The notes: a model not told the origin generated them from the letters alone. A stretch of DNA of 64,000 nucleotides from JBCAWW01 sp039024315 (GCA_039024315.1 JBCCQN010000010.1:1-64000); one strand, 5' to 3'. Positions 24,166 to 33,945 are shown, counted from the stretch's first letter. Numbers and translations: made by a program.

Positions 24166-26046
24166 ATGCAAATCTTTACTATTCGCCGAGGCTTGCTTTG
24201 CATGCTGCTTTTTTTGTTGGTGAGTTCTCTCGAAGCCCAAATCCAGCTAAGTGTGCTAGGTACCTATCAGAGCGGGATTTTTGATGATGGCGCTGCCGAG
24301 ATTTCGGCATTTGACCCGATCTCTCGCCAGCTATTTGTTACCAACTCAGGCCAAAATACTCTCGATGTATTTAACCTCACCAATCCTGCCACACCGGTTT
24401 TGGCTTTTTCTATTGATCTTTCTCCCTATGGTGGTGGGCCCAATAGTGTGGCGGTAAAACCACATGTAGTTGCAGTAGCCATGGAGGCTGACATAAAGCA
24501 GGATCCCGGTACTGTAGTGTTTTTTGATCCCTTTGGCAATTTTATCAATGAACTAAGTGTGGGAGCATTGCCCGATATGTTGACCTTTACTCCCAATGGT
24601 AAATTCTTGTTGGTAGCCAACGAAGGAGAACCAGATGATGACTATTTGGTTGACCCAGAAGGGAGTGTTAGTATCATTCGCATGCGCAATAATGTGGCCA
24701 ATATGAACCAAAACAATATTCGTACAGTGAGTTTTGCGGCCTATAATGGAGCAGTGCTTGATCCTAGCCTGCGCGTTTTTGGACCCAATGCCACCGCAGC
24801 TCAAGACTTCGAACCTGAGTTCATCGCGGTTGCTGATAACTCCAAAGTCGCTTGGGTGGTATTGCAAGAAAACAATGGTATGGCTCGTATCCGGATTAGA
24901 CCTGCCAAGATAAAAAGACTGTTCGGCCTCGGTTTCAAGGATCATATGCTTCCTAACAATAAACTTGATGCTTCTAATCGCGACAATGCTATCAATATCG
25001 CTAATTGGCCTGCCTTTGGTATGTATCAACCTGATGCAATTGCTTATCACTACGATGGTTGTCGTCGCTTGATCCTCACTGCTAATGAGGGCGATGCGCG
25101 TGATTATGACGGCTTTAGTGAAGAGGAACGCGCAAAAGACTTGACCTTAGACCCAACAGCCTTCCCTAATGCTAACGTCCTTCAAGATGATGCAAACCTT
25201 GGACGTATCAATGTTACTAACACACTGGGTGATACTGATCATGATGGGGATTTTGATGAAATCTACACTTACGGTGCTCGTTCATTTTCTATCCGTAACG
25301 GCAGAGGCAAGCTGATCTATGACAGTGGGGATGAATTTGAACAGCTTACGGCAGCCTTCTTACCTAACGAGTTTAATTCTACTGATGACGAAAACGGCAG
25401 CCTTGACAACCGTAGCGATGATAAAGGACCCGAGCCAGAAGGGATTGTTGTTGGACATGTCAATGCCACACCATACGCCTTCATTGGTCTTGAGCGAATC
25501 GGGGGTATCATGGTATATGATATCTCGAATGTACATGCCCCCGCTTTTGTCCAATACATCAACAACCGTGATTTTACGGGGGATGCGGAGCAAGGCACAG
25601 CCAAAGATTTGAGTCCTGAGGGTTTGGTCTTCATTCCGGCCCACCAAAGCCCTAATGGCTCTCCAATTTTGGTGGTTTCTAATGAGGTAAGTGGTTCGGT
25701 TACTCTATATAGTATTGGCAATACCGCGCCCGGAGCCAACAATCGCCAAGCAAATCCAGAGCGTTTGACAACAGTCAATTTGGAGCAAAATTTTCCCAAC
25801 CCCTTCGTGGAACGCACATCCATTCCTTTACAACTGGAGGAAGCGATGCCAGTTCGCCTACAGGTTTATAACCTCAACGGACAAATGGTAAGAACCCTCA
25901 TCGATGGTAATATGAAGCCCGGGGAGCACCAAATCGAATGGGACGGTACTAGTGCCAATGGAGAGGTATTGCCAAGCGGGATTTACTTCTATCGCTTAGA
26001 GGCTGCCAACAATCTCATTGTTCGTAAAATGGTTCTTGCCAGATAA
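24166..26046 (+). CDS. Secreted choice-of-anchor I family protein with T9SS sorting domain
   Basis: A 626-residue exported protein. The signal peptide is at about 1-25 (RRGLLCMLLFLLVSSLEAQ). The body (about 28-520) matches the choice-of-anchor I beta-propeller-like family: YQSGIFDDGAAEISAFDP, VTNSGQNTLDVF, VANEGEPDDDY, LTANEGDARDYDGFSEEER and DNRSDDKGPEPEGI. The last 85 residues are a T9SS type A sorting domain (NFPNPFVERTSIPLQL, NLNGQMVRTLIDG, SGIYFYRLEA, KMVLAR). The protein is therefore delivered to the surface or medium by T9SS. Some family members are annotated phosphatase-like; enzymatic activity here is unproven. A terminator follows. Confidence 0.9.
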   Translation: MQIFTIRRGLLCMLLFLLVSSLEAQIQLSVLGTYQSGIFDDGAAEISAFDPISRQLFVTNSGQNTLDVFNLTNPATPVLAFSIDLSPYGGGPNSVAVKPHVVAVAMEADIKQDPGTVVFFDPFGNFINELSVGALPDMLTFTPNGKFLLVANEGEPDDDYLVDPEGSVSIIRMRNNVANMNQNNIRTVSFAAYNGAVLDPSLRVFGPNATAAQDFEPEFIAVADNSKVAWVVLQENNGMARIRIRPAKIKRLFGLGFKDHMLPNNKLDASNRDNAINIANWPAFGMYQPDAIAYHYDGCRRLILTANEGDARDYDGFSEEERAKDLTLDPTAFPNANVLQDDANLGRINVTNTLGDTDHDGDFDEIYTYGARSFSIRNGRGKLIYDSGDEFEQLTAAFLPNEFNSTDDENGSLDNRSDDKGPEPEGIVVGHVNATPYAFIGLERIGGIMVYDISNVHAPAFVQYINNRDFTGDAEQGTAKDLSPEGLVFIPAHQSPNGSPILVVSNEVSGSVTLYSIGNTAPGANNRQANPERLTTVNLEQNFPNPFVERTSIPLQLEEAMPVRLQVYNLNGQMVRTLIDGNMKPGEHQIEWDGTSANGEVLPSGIYFYRLEAANNLIVRKMVLAR

Positions 26047-26073
26047 TATTTTAAAGTCCTAAGACAAAGCCCC

Positions 26074-26105
26074 AGCGAGTAGTATCAATACTGCTCGCTT
26101 TTTTA
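26074..26105 (+). terminator. Intrinsic terminator
   Basis: A 12-bp stem AGCGAGTAGTAT / ATACTGCTCGCT with a 2-nt nominal loop (4 nt if the last pair opens), followed by TTTTTT. It overlaps the last codon of the convergent gene ending at 26103. Confidence 0.88.
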
Positions 26106-28553
26106 TTCTTCTCTCAGTATCTCTGCCGGATTGCGGCGGTTATTGAGGAAGGTTTGCATACCCACAGTTGCCAATACTAAGGTCACCAAGCCTAGTAAAG
26201 AAAAACCGTAAGCGAGGAAGGAGATATCTACATGATAGGCGAAGTTTTCTAACCAAGCCCGTAAGCCAAAATAGCTGAGCGGAATCACCACTATACTGCC
26301 CAATATCAGCACCAGTAAATATTCTTTACTAATGAGATAGAGAAGGTCGCCAAATTCTGCGCCTGTAATCCGTCGAATGGCAATTTCCTTCATGCGGCTC
26401 TGCATAGAGAAAGCTACTAAGCTAAAAAGCCCCAAAAAGGCAATGAGGATTGCGATCATGCTCAGGTAGATGAGTAAGCTTAGCTGGGTACGTTCATTTT
26501 TGTAAAGGGCGTCGTAGAGCTCATCTACAAATTGGTATTCAAAGGGGTAGTTGGGAAATAATTCATTCCAAGTTTTTTGGACTTCAGCGATGGTTTGGGA
26601 GACCTCTTTGGTTTCCACCTTTAGCAAAAAGGTACGTAGCCATATTTGCTCAACTACCATGATGGTTGGATCAACTTTGTTTTTGAGCGTCTCTTGATGA
26701 ACGTCTTCCACTACGCCTGTGATGGGGCCGGCTGCTAGTTCAAAGCCGCCGATTGACCAGCTAATTTGTTTACCTATCGCATCTTCAGGGCGTTGCCAAC
26801 CTAATTGCTTCATAGCTTCTTCGTTGATGAGGTATCGTCTGGGCTGACCTTCCAAATATTGGTTTGGTGTCAAGTCTGCACTAAACTGCGGTGGCGCTTG
26901 AAAAGCATAATCCTCGGAGCGATCTTTACCGGCCAATAGCTCAATCCCCATCGTCTCAAAAAAGCCTGCGCTAATCACTTGCATATCAAGCATCGGGGCC
27001 TTTTGAGGGTCTTGGTTGCCTCCTACTACAAGTGTAGGACCTACATCTCTGATTTCGCGTGAGGGCACTTCCATACAAGCGGTAACACTTTTGACCCCTG
27101 AGATTTTTTGGGCCCGCTCGCGGAACAAGGGATACTTATCCGTAACGGGATTCGGTACAGCCGGCATGGCTAAGACTTGCTCTGCTTGTAAGCCGAGTTG
27201 TTTGTTGTGCAGGAAGTGAACCTGATTTTGTGCGATCCAAGTACTGATCAGTAATAAGGTGGCCGCGGCAAACTGAATCCCTACTAAAACTCGTTTGAAG
27301 CGATAGGCCGCTTTGTTTTGGCCAAAATTAATAGCCTTTCCACCTCTAAAAATGCTACTAGAAGTGGAAGAGGCTAAGACCAGCGCTGGATAGATACCCG
27401 CTATTAATCCTCCGATAAACGCCAGCCCAAATAGACTCAGCACCAGCGTCAATGGAGCGATAATATTAGGGATTTCGACCAGCTCTAGGAAATAAGGCAT
27501 GACCAAGGCACTGAGACCTAAGCTCAAAACGGCCGCTATTAGGTTATAAAAGATCGATTCGGCCAAGGCCAGCAGGACTAAGCGTTCGCGGCTAGCGCCC
27601 AATACCAAACGCATGCCTACTTCTTTGGAGCGTCCTATGGCCAATGCACTACTGAGATTTAGATAATTGATCAAAGCAATCAGCAAAATGAAAATCCCTA
27701 CAAAGAGAAAGACCTTAACATAAAGCTGATCGCCATTGGGAATGATTTCTCTCGCCAGATGGGAAGTGAGGTGGATATCGCTCAGCGGTTGAAACTCTAT
27801 CTCTGTCCAGCCATCTGGATTTTCTTCACTATGAGCAGCAAAAAAGTCATCCATCTTGGCCTCAATAGATTCGATTTTGCTTCCCTCTTGTAGCAAGATA
27901 TAAACGTAGGCCCACCAGCTTCTGGCTTCTGGATTAGGAAACGAAAGAAGGATGTCCACTGGCATGTGGGTATTACTGGGAAGGTCTGCCATCACCCCAG
28001 ACACCTTATACATGACCTCCTCTGTGGTATAATCACCGACGATAAAGAGCTCTTTGCCAATGGGATTCTCCGTCCCAAAGTATTTTTGCGCAATGCTCTC
28101 GCTCAAAACAATAGAATGAGGCTCTTTTAAAGCAGTAGTTGGATTTCCTCGCAGGAGCTTGTAGTCAAAGACCTCAAAGACTTCCGCATCAGTCATATAG
28201 GTGTGAGGGGCTCGGAATTTTTCCTGATCGATACGGATATAGCGCCGTTGATGATTTTGAAAACGAATCAGATGTTCTACTTCCGGAAAGTCATTGGGGA
28301 GCTCATTGATGTAGTCTAGATAGGTCCTCGCCCAATGAGACTCAAAACCGCTATTGGAGTAAGAATGATGGGCTGTCCGATAAATTCGAGCTGACTTTGA
28401 GTGAAAACTCTCATATGAAGTCTCATGGATTAGATAAGCTCCGATCAATAAAGTAGCGGTATAGCCAATAGCAAGGCCGATAAGGTTGAGACTCGCGTAA
28501 AGTTTATTTTTAAAGTAGTTGCGAAAGACAACCTTGAAGTAGTTGCGAAACAT
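26103..28553 (-). CDS. FtsX/MacB-type ABC transporter permease
   Basis: An 816-residue permease with the Bacteroidota two-module layout. TM1 near residue 20 (LYASLNLIGLAIGYTATLLIGAYL) is followed by a large periplasmic MacB_PCD domain (about 45-270) and three TMs (about 283-400). A second set follows: a linker helix around 425 (FKRVLVGIQFAAATLLLISTWIA), a second periplasmic domain, and C-terminal TMs with the FtsX signature (SRMKEIAIRRITGAEFGDLLYLISKEYLL). Such permeases pair with a MacB-like ATPase, which is not adjacent here. The substrate is unknown; lipoprotein/peptide export or envelope stress roles are typical. Confidence 0.9.
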   Translation of the reverse strand: MFRNYFKVVFRNYFKNKLYASLNLIGLAIGYTATLLIGAYLIHETSYESFHSKSARIYRTAHHSYSNSGFESHWARTYLDYINELPNDFPEVEHLIRFQNHQRRYIRIDQEKFRAPHTYMTDAEVFEVFDYKLLRGNPTTALKEPHSIVLSESIAQKYFGTENPIGKELFIVGDYTTEEVMYKVSGVMADLPSNTHMPVDILLSFPNPEARSWWAYVYILLQEGSKIESIEAKMDDFFAAHSEENPDGWTEIEFQPLSDIHLTSHLAREIIPNGDQLYVKVFLFVGIFILLIALINYLNLSSALAIGRSKEVGMRLVLGASRERLVLLALAESIFYNLIAAVLSLGLSALVMPYFLELVEIPNIIAPLTLVLSLFGLAFIGGLIAGIYPALVLASSTSSSIFRGGKAINFGQNKAAYRFKRVLVGIQFAAATLLLISTWIAQNQVHFLHNKQLGLQAEQVLAMPAVPNPVTDKYPLFRERAQKISGVKSVTACMEVPSREIRDVGPTLVVGGNQDPQKAPMLDMQVISAGFFETMGIELLAGKDRSEDYAFQAPPQFSADLTPNQYLEGQPRRYLINEEAMKQLGWQRPEDAIGKQISWSIGGFELAAGPITGVVEDVHQETLKNKVDPTIMVVEQIWLRTFLLKVETKEVSQTIAEVQKTWNELFPNYPFEYQFVDELYDALYKNERTQLSLLIYLSMIAILIAFLGLFSLVAFSMQSRMKEIAIRRITGAEFGDLLYLISKEYLLVLILGSIVVIPLSYFGLRAWLENFAYHVDISFLAYGFSLLGLVTLVLATVGMQTFLNNRRNPAEILREE

Positions 28554-28611
28554 GGATAGGTAGTTTCCCAGAAGTACAGACTAGTTCATGAAGGGTTCAA
28601 TCTTGACATAA

Positions 28612-28649
28612 AAAAACGGCAGCTCATCTTAAAGATAAACTGCCGTTTG
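28612..28649 (-). terminator. Terminator of tRNA-Ala
   Basis: Outer stem AAACGGCAG / CTGCCGTTT (28614-28622 with 28640-28648) and an inner ATCTT/AAGAT stem. On the minus strand it is followed by a TTTTTT run. It directly abuts the 3' end of the tRNA gene. Confidence 0.85.
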
Positions 28650-28723
28650 TGGAGCATAGCGGAGTCGAACCGCTGACCTCCACACTGCCAGTGTGGCGCT
28701 CTAGCCAGCTGAGCTAATGCCCC
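28650..28723 (-). tRNA. tRNA-Ala (anticodon GGC)
   Basis: A 74-nt cloverleaf on the minus strand. Acceptor stem GGGGCAU/AUGCUCC includes the alanine identity pair G3:U70. D-arm GCUC-AGCUGGCUA-GAGC, anticodon stem CCACA/UGUGG with loop CUGGCAG giving anticodon GGC, T-arm AGCGG-UUCGACU-CCGCU. The discriminator is A and CCA is not encoded. It is a single tRNA gene with its own terminator. Confidence 0.96.
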
Positions 28724-28829
28724 ATTTTAGCGGGAAGACAAAAGTAGAATTTTCTATTTTAATGTCCAAACTTAGGGGCTATTTTTAAGCAGCTATAAGT
28801 CCGTTACCTTTAGACAAATTCGTCTCCTT

Positions 28830-29846
28830 ATGCAGCAGGGTCTAGGCTTTCAAAAAGTTTACGGTTCGTTGGTACTATTGCTAGCTACTTCCATCATCGG
28901 GATCATTGGGTTTCACCTGATCGAAGGGTACAATTGGCTTGACGCGGCCTACATGACGGTAATCACCATGAGCACAGTGGGATTTGGCACCTTAGGAGAG
29001 CTTTCCGGGGGTGGCAAATTATTTTCTATCTTTCTGATCACCATCAGTGCGGGCATCTTTGTTTATGCGATCACAACTATCAGTACTTTTGTGATCGAAG
29101 GCGAGTTCCAGCATTTTTTCAAAAAGTATCAGGTGAACAAGCAAATCGAAAAGCTAAGCGAACATATTATTATCTGCGGTTTAGGCCGCAACGGGCGAGA
29201 AGTAGCCCGTGAGTTGGGGGCGCAGGAAACTGCCTACCTCATCATTGAGGAAAATGAAGAGGTAATTCAAGAATTTTTAGAGCATGAGCCAGAGGCTCTG
29301 ATTCTCCAAGGAGACGCTACTCATGATGATGTGCTCGAAAATGCCAATATCGACAAAGCCAAAGGCCTGATCACAGCCCTCTCCACTGACGCAGAAAACG
29401 TATTTATTACTCTCACCGCGCGTGAGATGAATCCTCGTATCAAAATTGTCGCGCGTGCTTCCCAGGAATCTTCGGTCTCCAAGCTGAGACGAGCAGGGGC
29501 CAATGAAGTGATCATCCCAAACTTACTAGGGGGGCGTAAAATGGCCAATGTGCTCACTAGGCCAGCTTTGGTCGAGTTTCTAGAAATGGTTTCAGGAGAC
29601 AGTCGGGTCAACAAATTACACTTAGAAGTGGTCTCTTGTGAGGCTCACGATATGTTGGTGGGCAAGACGCTGGCTGAGCTAAATTTACGCTCCAAAACTG
29701 GGGTTCTGGTGTTGGGCCGGAAAACAGCTAATCTGCCTGTTGAACTAAACCCAAGTGCTCACAAGCAGCTAGATTCCAAGGACCGCTTGTTTATTATAGG
29801 CACCAACGAACAACTCCATCAATTTCGCGAAACCTATTTGACCTAA
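28830..29846 (+). CDS. K+ channel with cytoplasmic RCK (TrkA-N/TrkA-C) gating domain
   Basis: A 338-residue protein with two membrane helices flanking a pore loop. The selectivity filter is MSTVGFG (residues 48-53), a TVGFG variant of TVGYG. After the second helix comes an RCK domain with the Rossmann nucleotide loop IIICGLGRNGREVARELG near 112-130. A TrkA-C-like lobe (about 250-335) begins near LHLEVVSCEAHDMLVGKTLAEL. This MthK-like layout gives a ligand-gated potassium channel. It starts about 100 bp from tRNA-Ala and is followed after only 9 bp by a DUF2357 nuclease gene. Confidence 0.92.
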   Translation: MQQGLGFQKVYGSLVLLLATSIIGIIGFHLIEGYNWLDAAYMTVITMSTVGFGTLGELSGGGKLFSIFLITISAGIFVYAITTISTFVIEGEFQHFFKKYQVNKQIEKLSEHIIICGLGRNGREVARELGAQETAYLIIEENEEVIQEFLEHEPEALILQGDATHDDVLENANIDKAKGLITALSTDAENVFITLTAREMNPRIKIVARASQESSVSKLRRAGANEVIIPNLLGGRKMANVLTRPALVEFLEMVSGDSRVNKLHLEVVSCEAHDMLVGKTLAELNLRSKTGVLVLGRKTANLPVELNPSAHKQLDSKDRLFIIGTNEQLHQFRETYLT

Positions 29847-29855
29847 GCTCGCCAG

Positions 29856-32243
29856 ATGCCTTTCCTGCTCTTTTCTGACCCCAATCATGGCAACCTTCGT
29901 ATGCAGCTAGGGCGGACTCGGCTTGCCCCTACATTAAAAAGCAAAATCGAGGCAGTGGAGGCAGTGCGTTTCCGATTTAGCGGTATGGCTTTGGAGGAAT
30001 TTAGTGCTAGCCTTTCGCCCTACAAACAGCCTTGTTTTTTTGAGTGGCAGCAGTTAGAGGTTTTTTTTGAGGCCCCTGCGGGGAACGCTTATTCGCCACC
30101 GTTTAAGCTACGATTGAATCAGCAGCCAACAGCATTGGTTTCCCAAGAAACCAAGGGCACGCATAGACTATTTGGCAGCTTGAGTTTAGCTGATGCTGTA
30201 GGTTATACCGATATCAGTATTCATGACAGTAAAGGCCAAGAGTTGTTTTTGCTTGAAACCGAGGTCTTCCCTCAAAAGCTAGATTACAAGACCGACTACC
30301 GCTTTATGCTGGAGGAGATCAATCAGATCCTGCATGGTTTAGCTTTTGACTACCTCCAAAAAACCTATGCTCTAGTAGAGCCGGATCGCTCTCGAAAAGC
30401 CAGTAAACTTGATTGGCTCAGTATGCTCAAAAGTTTGAGTCAGAGCTTGATCCAAAGTTTGGATCTGATCCTAAGGCTTCCGCATCATAAAATCCTGCGA
30501 AGCATGGCGATCATGCCGCGTGACCGCGTCAAACGTACTCCCTCTGCGGCGCAGACCAATCGCTGGTTGCAACGCAACCCTCTTCGTTCCCTCACCCACC
30601 TCCCCGCTCTCCAGCGCAACCTTACCTACGATATACCCGAAAACCGCTTTGTCCTCTGGGCCACGAAACAAATCGTTCGCCAAGGCGAAAATCTCCTCCC
30701 TCAACTCAGCCTAGAAGACCAAAAAGCCCTACAAAAGCTCTTTCGCCGACTTAAGGCTCGCTTAGAAAATCCCCTCTGGCGCTCCGTCGGGAACTACCAA
30801 GCGGGCCCTGACAATTCTGCGATCTTACGAGGAGCCCCAGGTTATCGAGATTTCTACTTGCGCTTTTTACTGCTAAAGCATGGCTTAAAACTGAGCATAG
30901 GCGAGCAGTTTAAGTTGGACTATAAGCGGATCTCGACCCTCTATGAATACTGGTGTTTCCTCAAACTGGTGCAGATCATGGCCCAAGACTCGCACTACGA
31001 ATTGGAAACCCAAGACCTGCTAGCGATCAGGCATGATGGCTTGAGTTTACGCTTGGCAAAAGGGGAGGAATCAAAATTGACGTTTAAGCGTTCTGGGACA
31101 GAAGAAAAAATAAAGCTTTGGTATAATCGTCGCTTTGCTGATGGAGAGACTTATACCTTTGCTCAACAGCCTGACATCTTCATAGAATTTTACAAAGCGG
31201 GTTACCGGCAGGCCTTTCGTTATGTATTGGATGCGAAATATCGTCTTGCTTTTAGTGCCAAAGCTTCGAATGCTGATTTGGGTCCTCCCCCTGAGGCTAT
31301 CGCTCAGTTGCATCGTTATCGTGATGCCATGTTGAGCCACAAAAAGCTAAAAGGGAGTTATACTTCTGCCTTGAAAAATTTAGGAGGCATTGTCCTCTTT
31401 CCTTACCCTGATGCGGAGGCGCAGTTTCGGCAGCACCGTTTTTATGAAAGTTATCTGGAGGTCAATATTGGCGCAATTCCCTTGCGACCCGGCCCTCAGG
31501 AATCTCATCAGCTTTTACGAGATTTTTTGATCCAACTCTTGGAGCGTCCGCCGGAAGCCTTGTATGAGGAGGTGATTGAGTACGAGCGAGCGGATCAGCG
31601 TAAATTGATTGCGGATATGGAAGCCAAAGTCTTGATTGCTACGGTTTTAGATGACACCTACTATGGCGAACGCATTCAATATTATCTCGAAAAGAAAGCC
31701 TTCTATCTCCCTTGGCAGGCTGGGGGAGAGGAGGTGCAATATTTGGCTTTATTTGATCAGCGGCAGGGGGCCATCATTGGTTTTGGCAAGCTGAGCCATT
31801 ATCAGGTGTTGACGCAGACCCAATTGGAGAGAGAGGTTTTTGTTTGGTCTAGTCGCTTGCAGCAGAACGCTTATCTCGCTTACTATTGGGAGGAGTGGCA
31901 GACTTGCTATTTAAGCTACCCTGTCTTGGCCGCGGGGGGCAATCTGAGGACGAGATTTCGGGCCTTACAATTGGCGCTGCGAGACGAAAACCCCACTGCT
32001 TTGCGTTTGGAGACCTATACTTGGTTTCGTATCTGGGAAGAAGTCGTTACAATCGATCCCAATTGTCGTTTGCAAAAACACGAAGAAGGGGCTAGTATTC
32101 GTTTTCAGTACCAAGGTCAAAATTTACAGCTGCGTGAACAATCAAATGGCTTATATTATTTGACGCAGCCTCCGGCCCAAAAATGGGTCTATGATCTCAG
32201 ACAACCTTTGCAGCTATGGCTGCGGCAGCATATTCAATCATAA
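29856..32243 (+). CDS. DUF2357 / McrC-like PD-(D/E)XK nuclease-domain protein
   Basis: A 795-residue protein. The N-terminal half holds the DUF2357-type region (NRWLQRNPLRSLTHLP, YDIPENRFVLWATKQI). The nuclease core has Asp in FAQQPDIFIEF (about residue 438), then YVLDAKYRLA (D-x-K near 459-461) and the conserved AIAQLHRYRDAML that follows the core in this family. All active-site residues are present. About 230 C-terminal residues beyond the core are not recognised. Relatives act with McrB-type AAA+ GTPases in modification-dependent restriction, but no such partner is encoded nearby. It is 9 bp downstream of the K+ channel and probably co-transcribed. Confidence 0.8.
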   Translation: MPFLLFSDPNHGNLRMQLGRTRLAPTLKSKIEAVEAVRFRFSGMALEEFSASLSPYKQPCFFEWQQLEVFFEAPAGNAYSPPFKLRLNQQPTALVSQETKGTHRLFGSLSLADAVGYTDISIHDSKGQELFLLETEVFPQKLDYKTDYRFMLEEINQILHGLAFDYLQKTYALVEPDRSRKASKLDWLSMLKSLSQSLIQSLDLILRLPHHKILRSMAIMPRDRVKRTPSAAQTNRWLQRNPLRSLTHLPALQRNLTYDIPENRFVLWATKQIVRQGENLLPQLSLEDQKALQKLFRRLKARLENPLWRSVGNYQAGPDNSAILRGAPGYRDFYLRFLLLKHGLKLSIGEQFKLDYKRISTLYEYWCFLKLVQIMAQDSHYELETQDLLAIRHDGLSLRLAKGEESKLTFKRSGTEEKIKLWYNRRFADGETYTFAQQPDIFIEFYKAGYRQAFRYVLDAKYRLAFSAKASNADLGPPPEAIAQLHRYRDAMLSHKKLKGSYTSALKNLGGIVLFPYPDAEAQFRQHRFYESYLEVNIGAIPLRPGPQESHQLLRDFLIQLLERPPEALYEEVIEYERADQRKLIADMEAKVLIATVLDDTYYGERIQYYLEKKAFYLPWQAGGEEVQYLALFDQRQGAIIGFGKLSHYQVLTQTQLEREVFVWSSRLQQNAYLAYYWEEWQTCYLSYPVLAAGGNLRTRFRALQLALRDENPTALRLETYTWFRIWEEVVTIDPNCRLQKHEEGASIRFQYQGQNLQLREQSNGLYYLTQPPAQKWVYDLRQPLQLWLRQHIQS

Positions 32244-32256
32244 TTGGTTTAATCCT

Positions 32257-32877
32257 ATGTTCCGATTCACATTATCGCTTTTCTCACTACTGCTTCTTTT
32301 TTCCCCTACTCTCAGGGCCCAAACGCCCGAGCAATCTGAAAAGATGCTCTATAATTTGATGTCCTCTGGTATTCTCAAAACCTATAAAGATTATCGTTCT
32401 GAGACAGAAAAATACGTCGCTCTCTTCAAAGCGCGCCAGTCTGAATATCGAGTGGAAGATATGATTGAACTAAAATCTACTTATGAGCGTACGGCTGAGG
32501 CTTTTGAAGACTATATCTACGAAATCCGTAATGATTTGCTAGACAAGAAAAAGCGAAAAGTCATCAAAAAAGATCCTGAAACCTACGTTACTACTCGTCT
32601 GACCGAACTCAATCAGGTCTATCTCGAATATTACCAAACCCGCTTTCGTCCCGCTTATGCCGCGATTTGTGAAGATCCGGGAGCGGTCGCCCAAATGGGG
32701 CGTCGCAGTATCCCACCCGAGATTCCGATTGCCTTGATTGCGCCGATTACCAAGGCGACTATGGATATCATTACCTATATCGACGGCAAAAATACTCGTG
32801 ATCTAGAGTCTCTTAAAAAGTTATTGGATGAAGAGTGGGTGAAGCCAAACCGCTTTAGAGCTTGGGATGAGATCTAG
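32257..32877 (+). CDS. Secreted helical protein, function unknown
   Basis: A 206-residue exported protein; the ATG at 32257 places a signal peptide (MFRFTLSLFSLLLLFSPTLR, cleavage after RAQ) at the N-terminus. An upstream in-frame start at 32191 lies inside the previous gene and would bury the signal. The mature part is mostly helical and highly charged (YRSETEKYVALFKARQSEY, IYEIRNDLLDKKKRKVIKK). It has no cysteine pair and no sorting domain. It follows the nuclease gene by 13 bp on the same strand, so it may belong to the same transcript, though a shared function is not implied. Confidence 0.7.
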   Translation: MFRFTLSLFSLLLLFSPTLRAQTPEQSEKMLYNLMSSGILKTYKDYRSETEKYVALFKARQSEYRVEDMIELKSTYERTAEAFEDYIYEIRNDLLDKKKRKVIKKDPETYVTTRLTELNQVYLEYYQTRFRPAYAAICEDPGAVAQMGRRSIPPEIPIALIAPITKATMDIITYIDGKNTRDLESLKKLLDEEWVKPNRFRAWDEI

Positions 32878-32991
32878 CTGGTAGCGCCAAACTTCCTAAC
32901 GCTCATTAGGGAAAAATTACTTTCCTGTGGGTTTTCATAAGTAACTTGAGTAATTTTCAGGCAGCAAAGGAAGATTACTTATCGAGTGTTT

Positions 32992-33945
32992 ATGAAACAG
33001 GACCGCATCTTGGTAACAGGTGCCAATGGCCAAATTGGTACCGTCTTGACCCAAGCCCTACAGGCCCGCTATGGCGTAGAGCAGGTGGTGGCGACAGATA
33101 TTGTAGCCAAAGAAGCTAAGCAAGGGATATTTGAGACCTTGGATATCCTTGACGGCAATCGCTTCGCTGAAATTGTCAAAGAGTACCAAATCACTCAGAT
33201 TTACCACCTGGCAGCCATCTTGTCCGCCAAGGGTGAAGCGGATCCCCTGCTTACTTGGGATATCAATATGAAAGGACTATTCAATGTCCTTGAACTGTGT
33301 AAAGAGTATCAAATCAAGCTCTTTTTCCCTAGCTCTATCGCAGTCTTTGGCGAAGAGTTTCCCAAAGAAAATACGCCCCAATACGCTCCACTCCTCCCAA
33401 CTACCGTTTATGGGATCAGTAAGTCTGCTGGCGAAAACTGGTGTGCCTATTATCGGGATCGTTACGGCTTAGACATTCGTTCCCTGCGTTATCCTGGTAT
33501 CATTGGCCATCAATCCGAGGCCGGTGGTGGAACCACCGATTATGCGGTGGAAATTTATCATGCTGCCCTCAAGGATGGTCAATACACTTGCTTTCTCTCC
33601 GAGCATACCGTTCTACCCATGATTTACATGGCAGATGCGATCCGTGCGACGATAGAACTCATGGATGCACCTCAAGAAAAGCTCAAAACCATCAATAGCT
33701 ACAATTTGGCTGGGATTAGCTTTAGCCCCGCGCAGATCGCGGCTTCTATACAGACTCATATTCCGAGCTTTCAAATCGCTTACGAACCTGATTTTAGGCA
33801 AAAGATCGCAGATTCTTGGCCGCAGTCCGTTGATGACCAAGCGGCGCAAAATGATTGGGGGTGGCAAGCGCAATATGACTTAAAGGCTATGACGGCCGAG
33901 ATGCTCAAAAACCTCCGCGAACGCTACTCGGTACTGAGCAAATAA
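32992..33945 (+). CDS. tdh: NAD-dependent L-threonine 3-dehydrogenase, extended-SDR type
   Basis: Oxidises L-threonine to 2-amino-3-ketobutyrate, 317 residues. The NAD loop is VTGANGQIGTVL near residue 8, and catalytic Tyr/Lys in TTVYGISKSAGEN (Y about 140). The family-specific block DIRSLRYPGIIGHQSEAGGGTTDYAVE and CFLSEHTVLPMIYMADAI are those of SDR-type threonine dehydrogenases (Flavobacterium-like), distinct from the zinc enzyme of E. coli. The ATG at 32992 is preferred to an in-frame GTG two codons upstream. kbl follows after 42 bp, which supports the assignment strongly. Confidence 0.93.
   Translation: MKQDRILVTGANGQIGTVLTQALQARYGVEQVVATDIVAKEAKQGIFETLDILDGNRFAEIVKEYQITQIYHLAAILSAKGEADPLLTWDINMKGLFNVLELCKEYQIKLFFPSSIAVFGEEFPKENTPQYAPLLPTTVYGISKSAGENWCAYYRDRYGLDIRSLRYPGIIGHQSEAGGGTTDYAVEIYHAALKDGQYTCFLSEHTVLPMIYMADAIRATIELMDAPQEKLKTINSYNLAGISFSPAQIAASIQTHIPSFQIAYEPDFRQKIADSWPQSVDDQAAQNDWGWQAQYDLKAMTAEMLKNLRERYSVLSK

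Noticed and set aside
25317..25823. A 168-codon open frame on the minus strand
   Set aside because: Lies wholly inside the choice-of-anchor I gene in the opposite orientation, which has clear family motifs and a sorting domain in its own frame.
27579..27596. AAGCGTTCGCGGCTAGCG as a REP-like copy in the ABC permease gene
   Set aside because: The arms do not pair at the 4-3-4 register; left out of the count.
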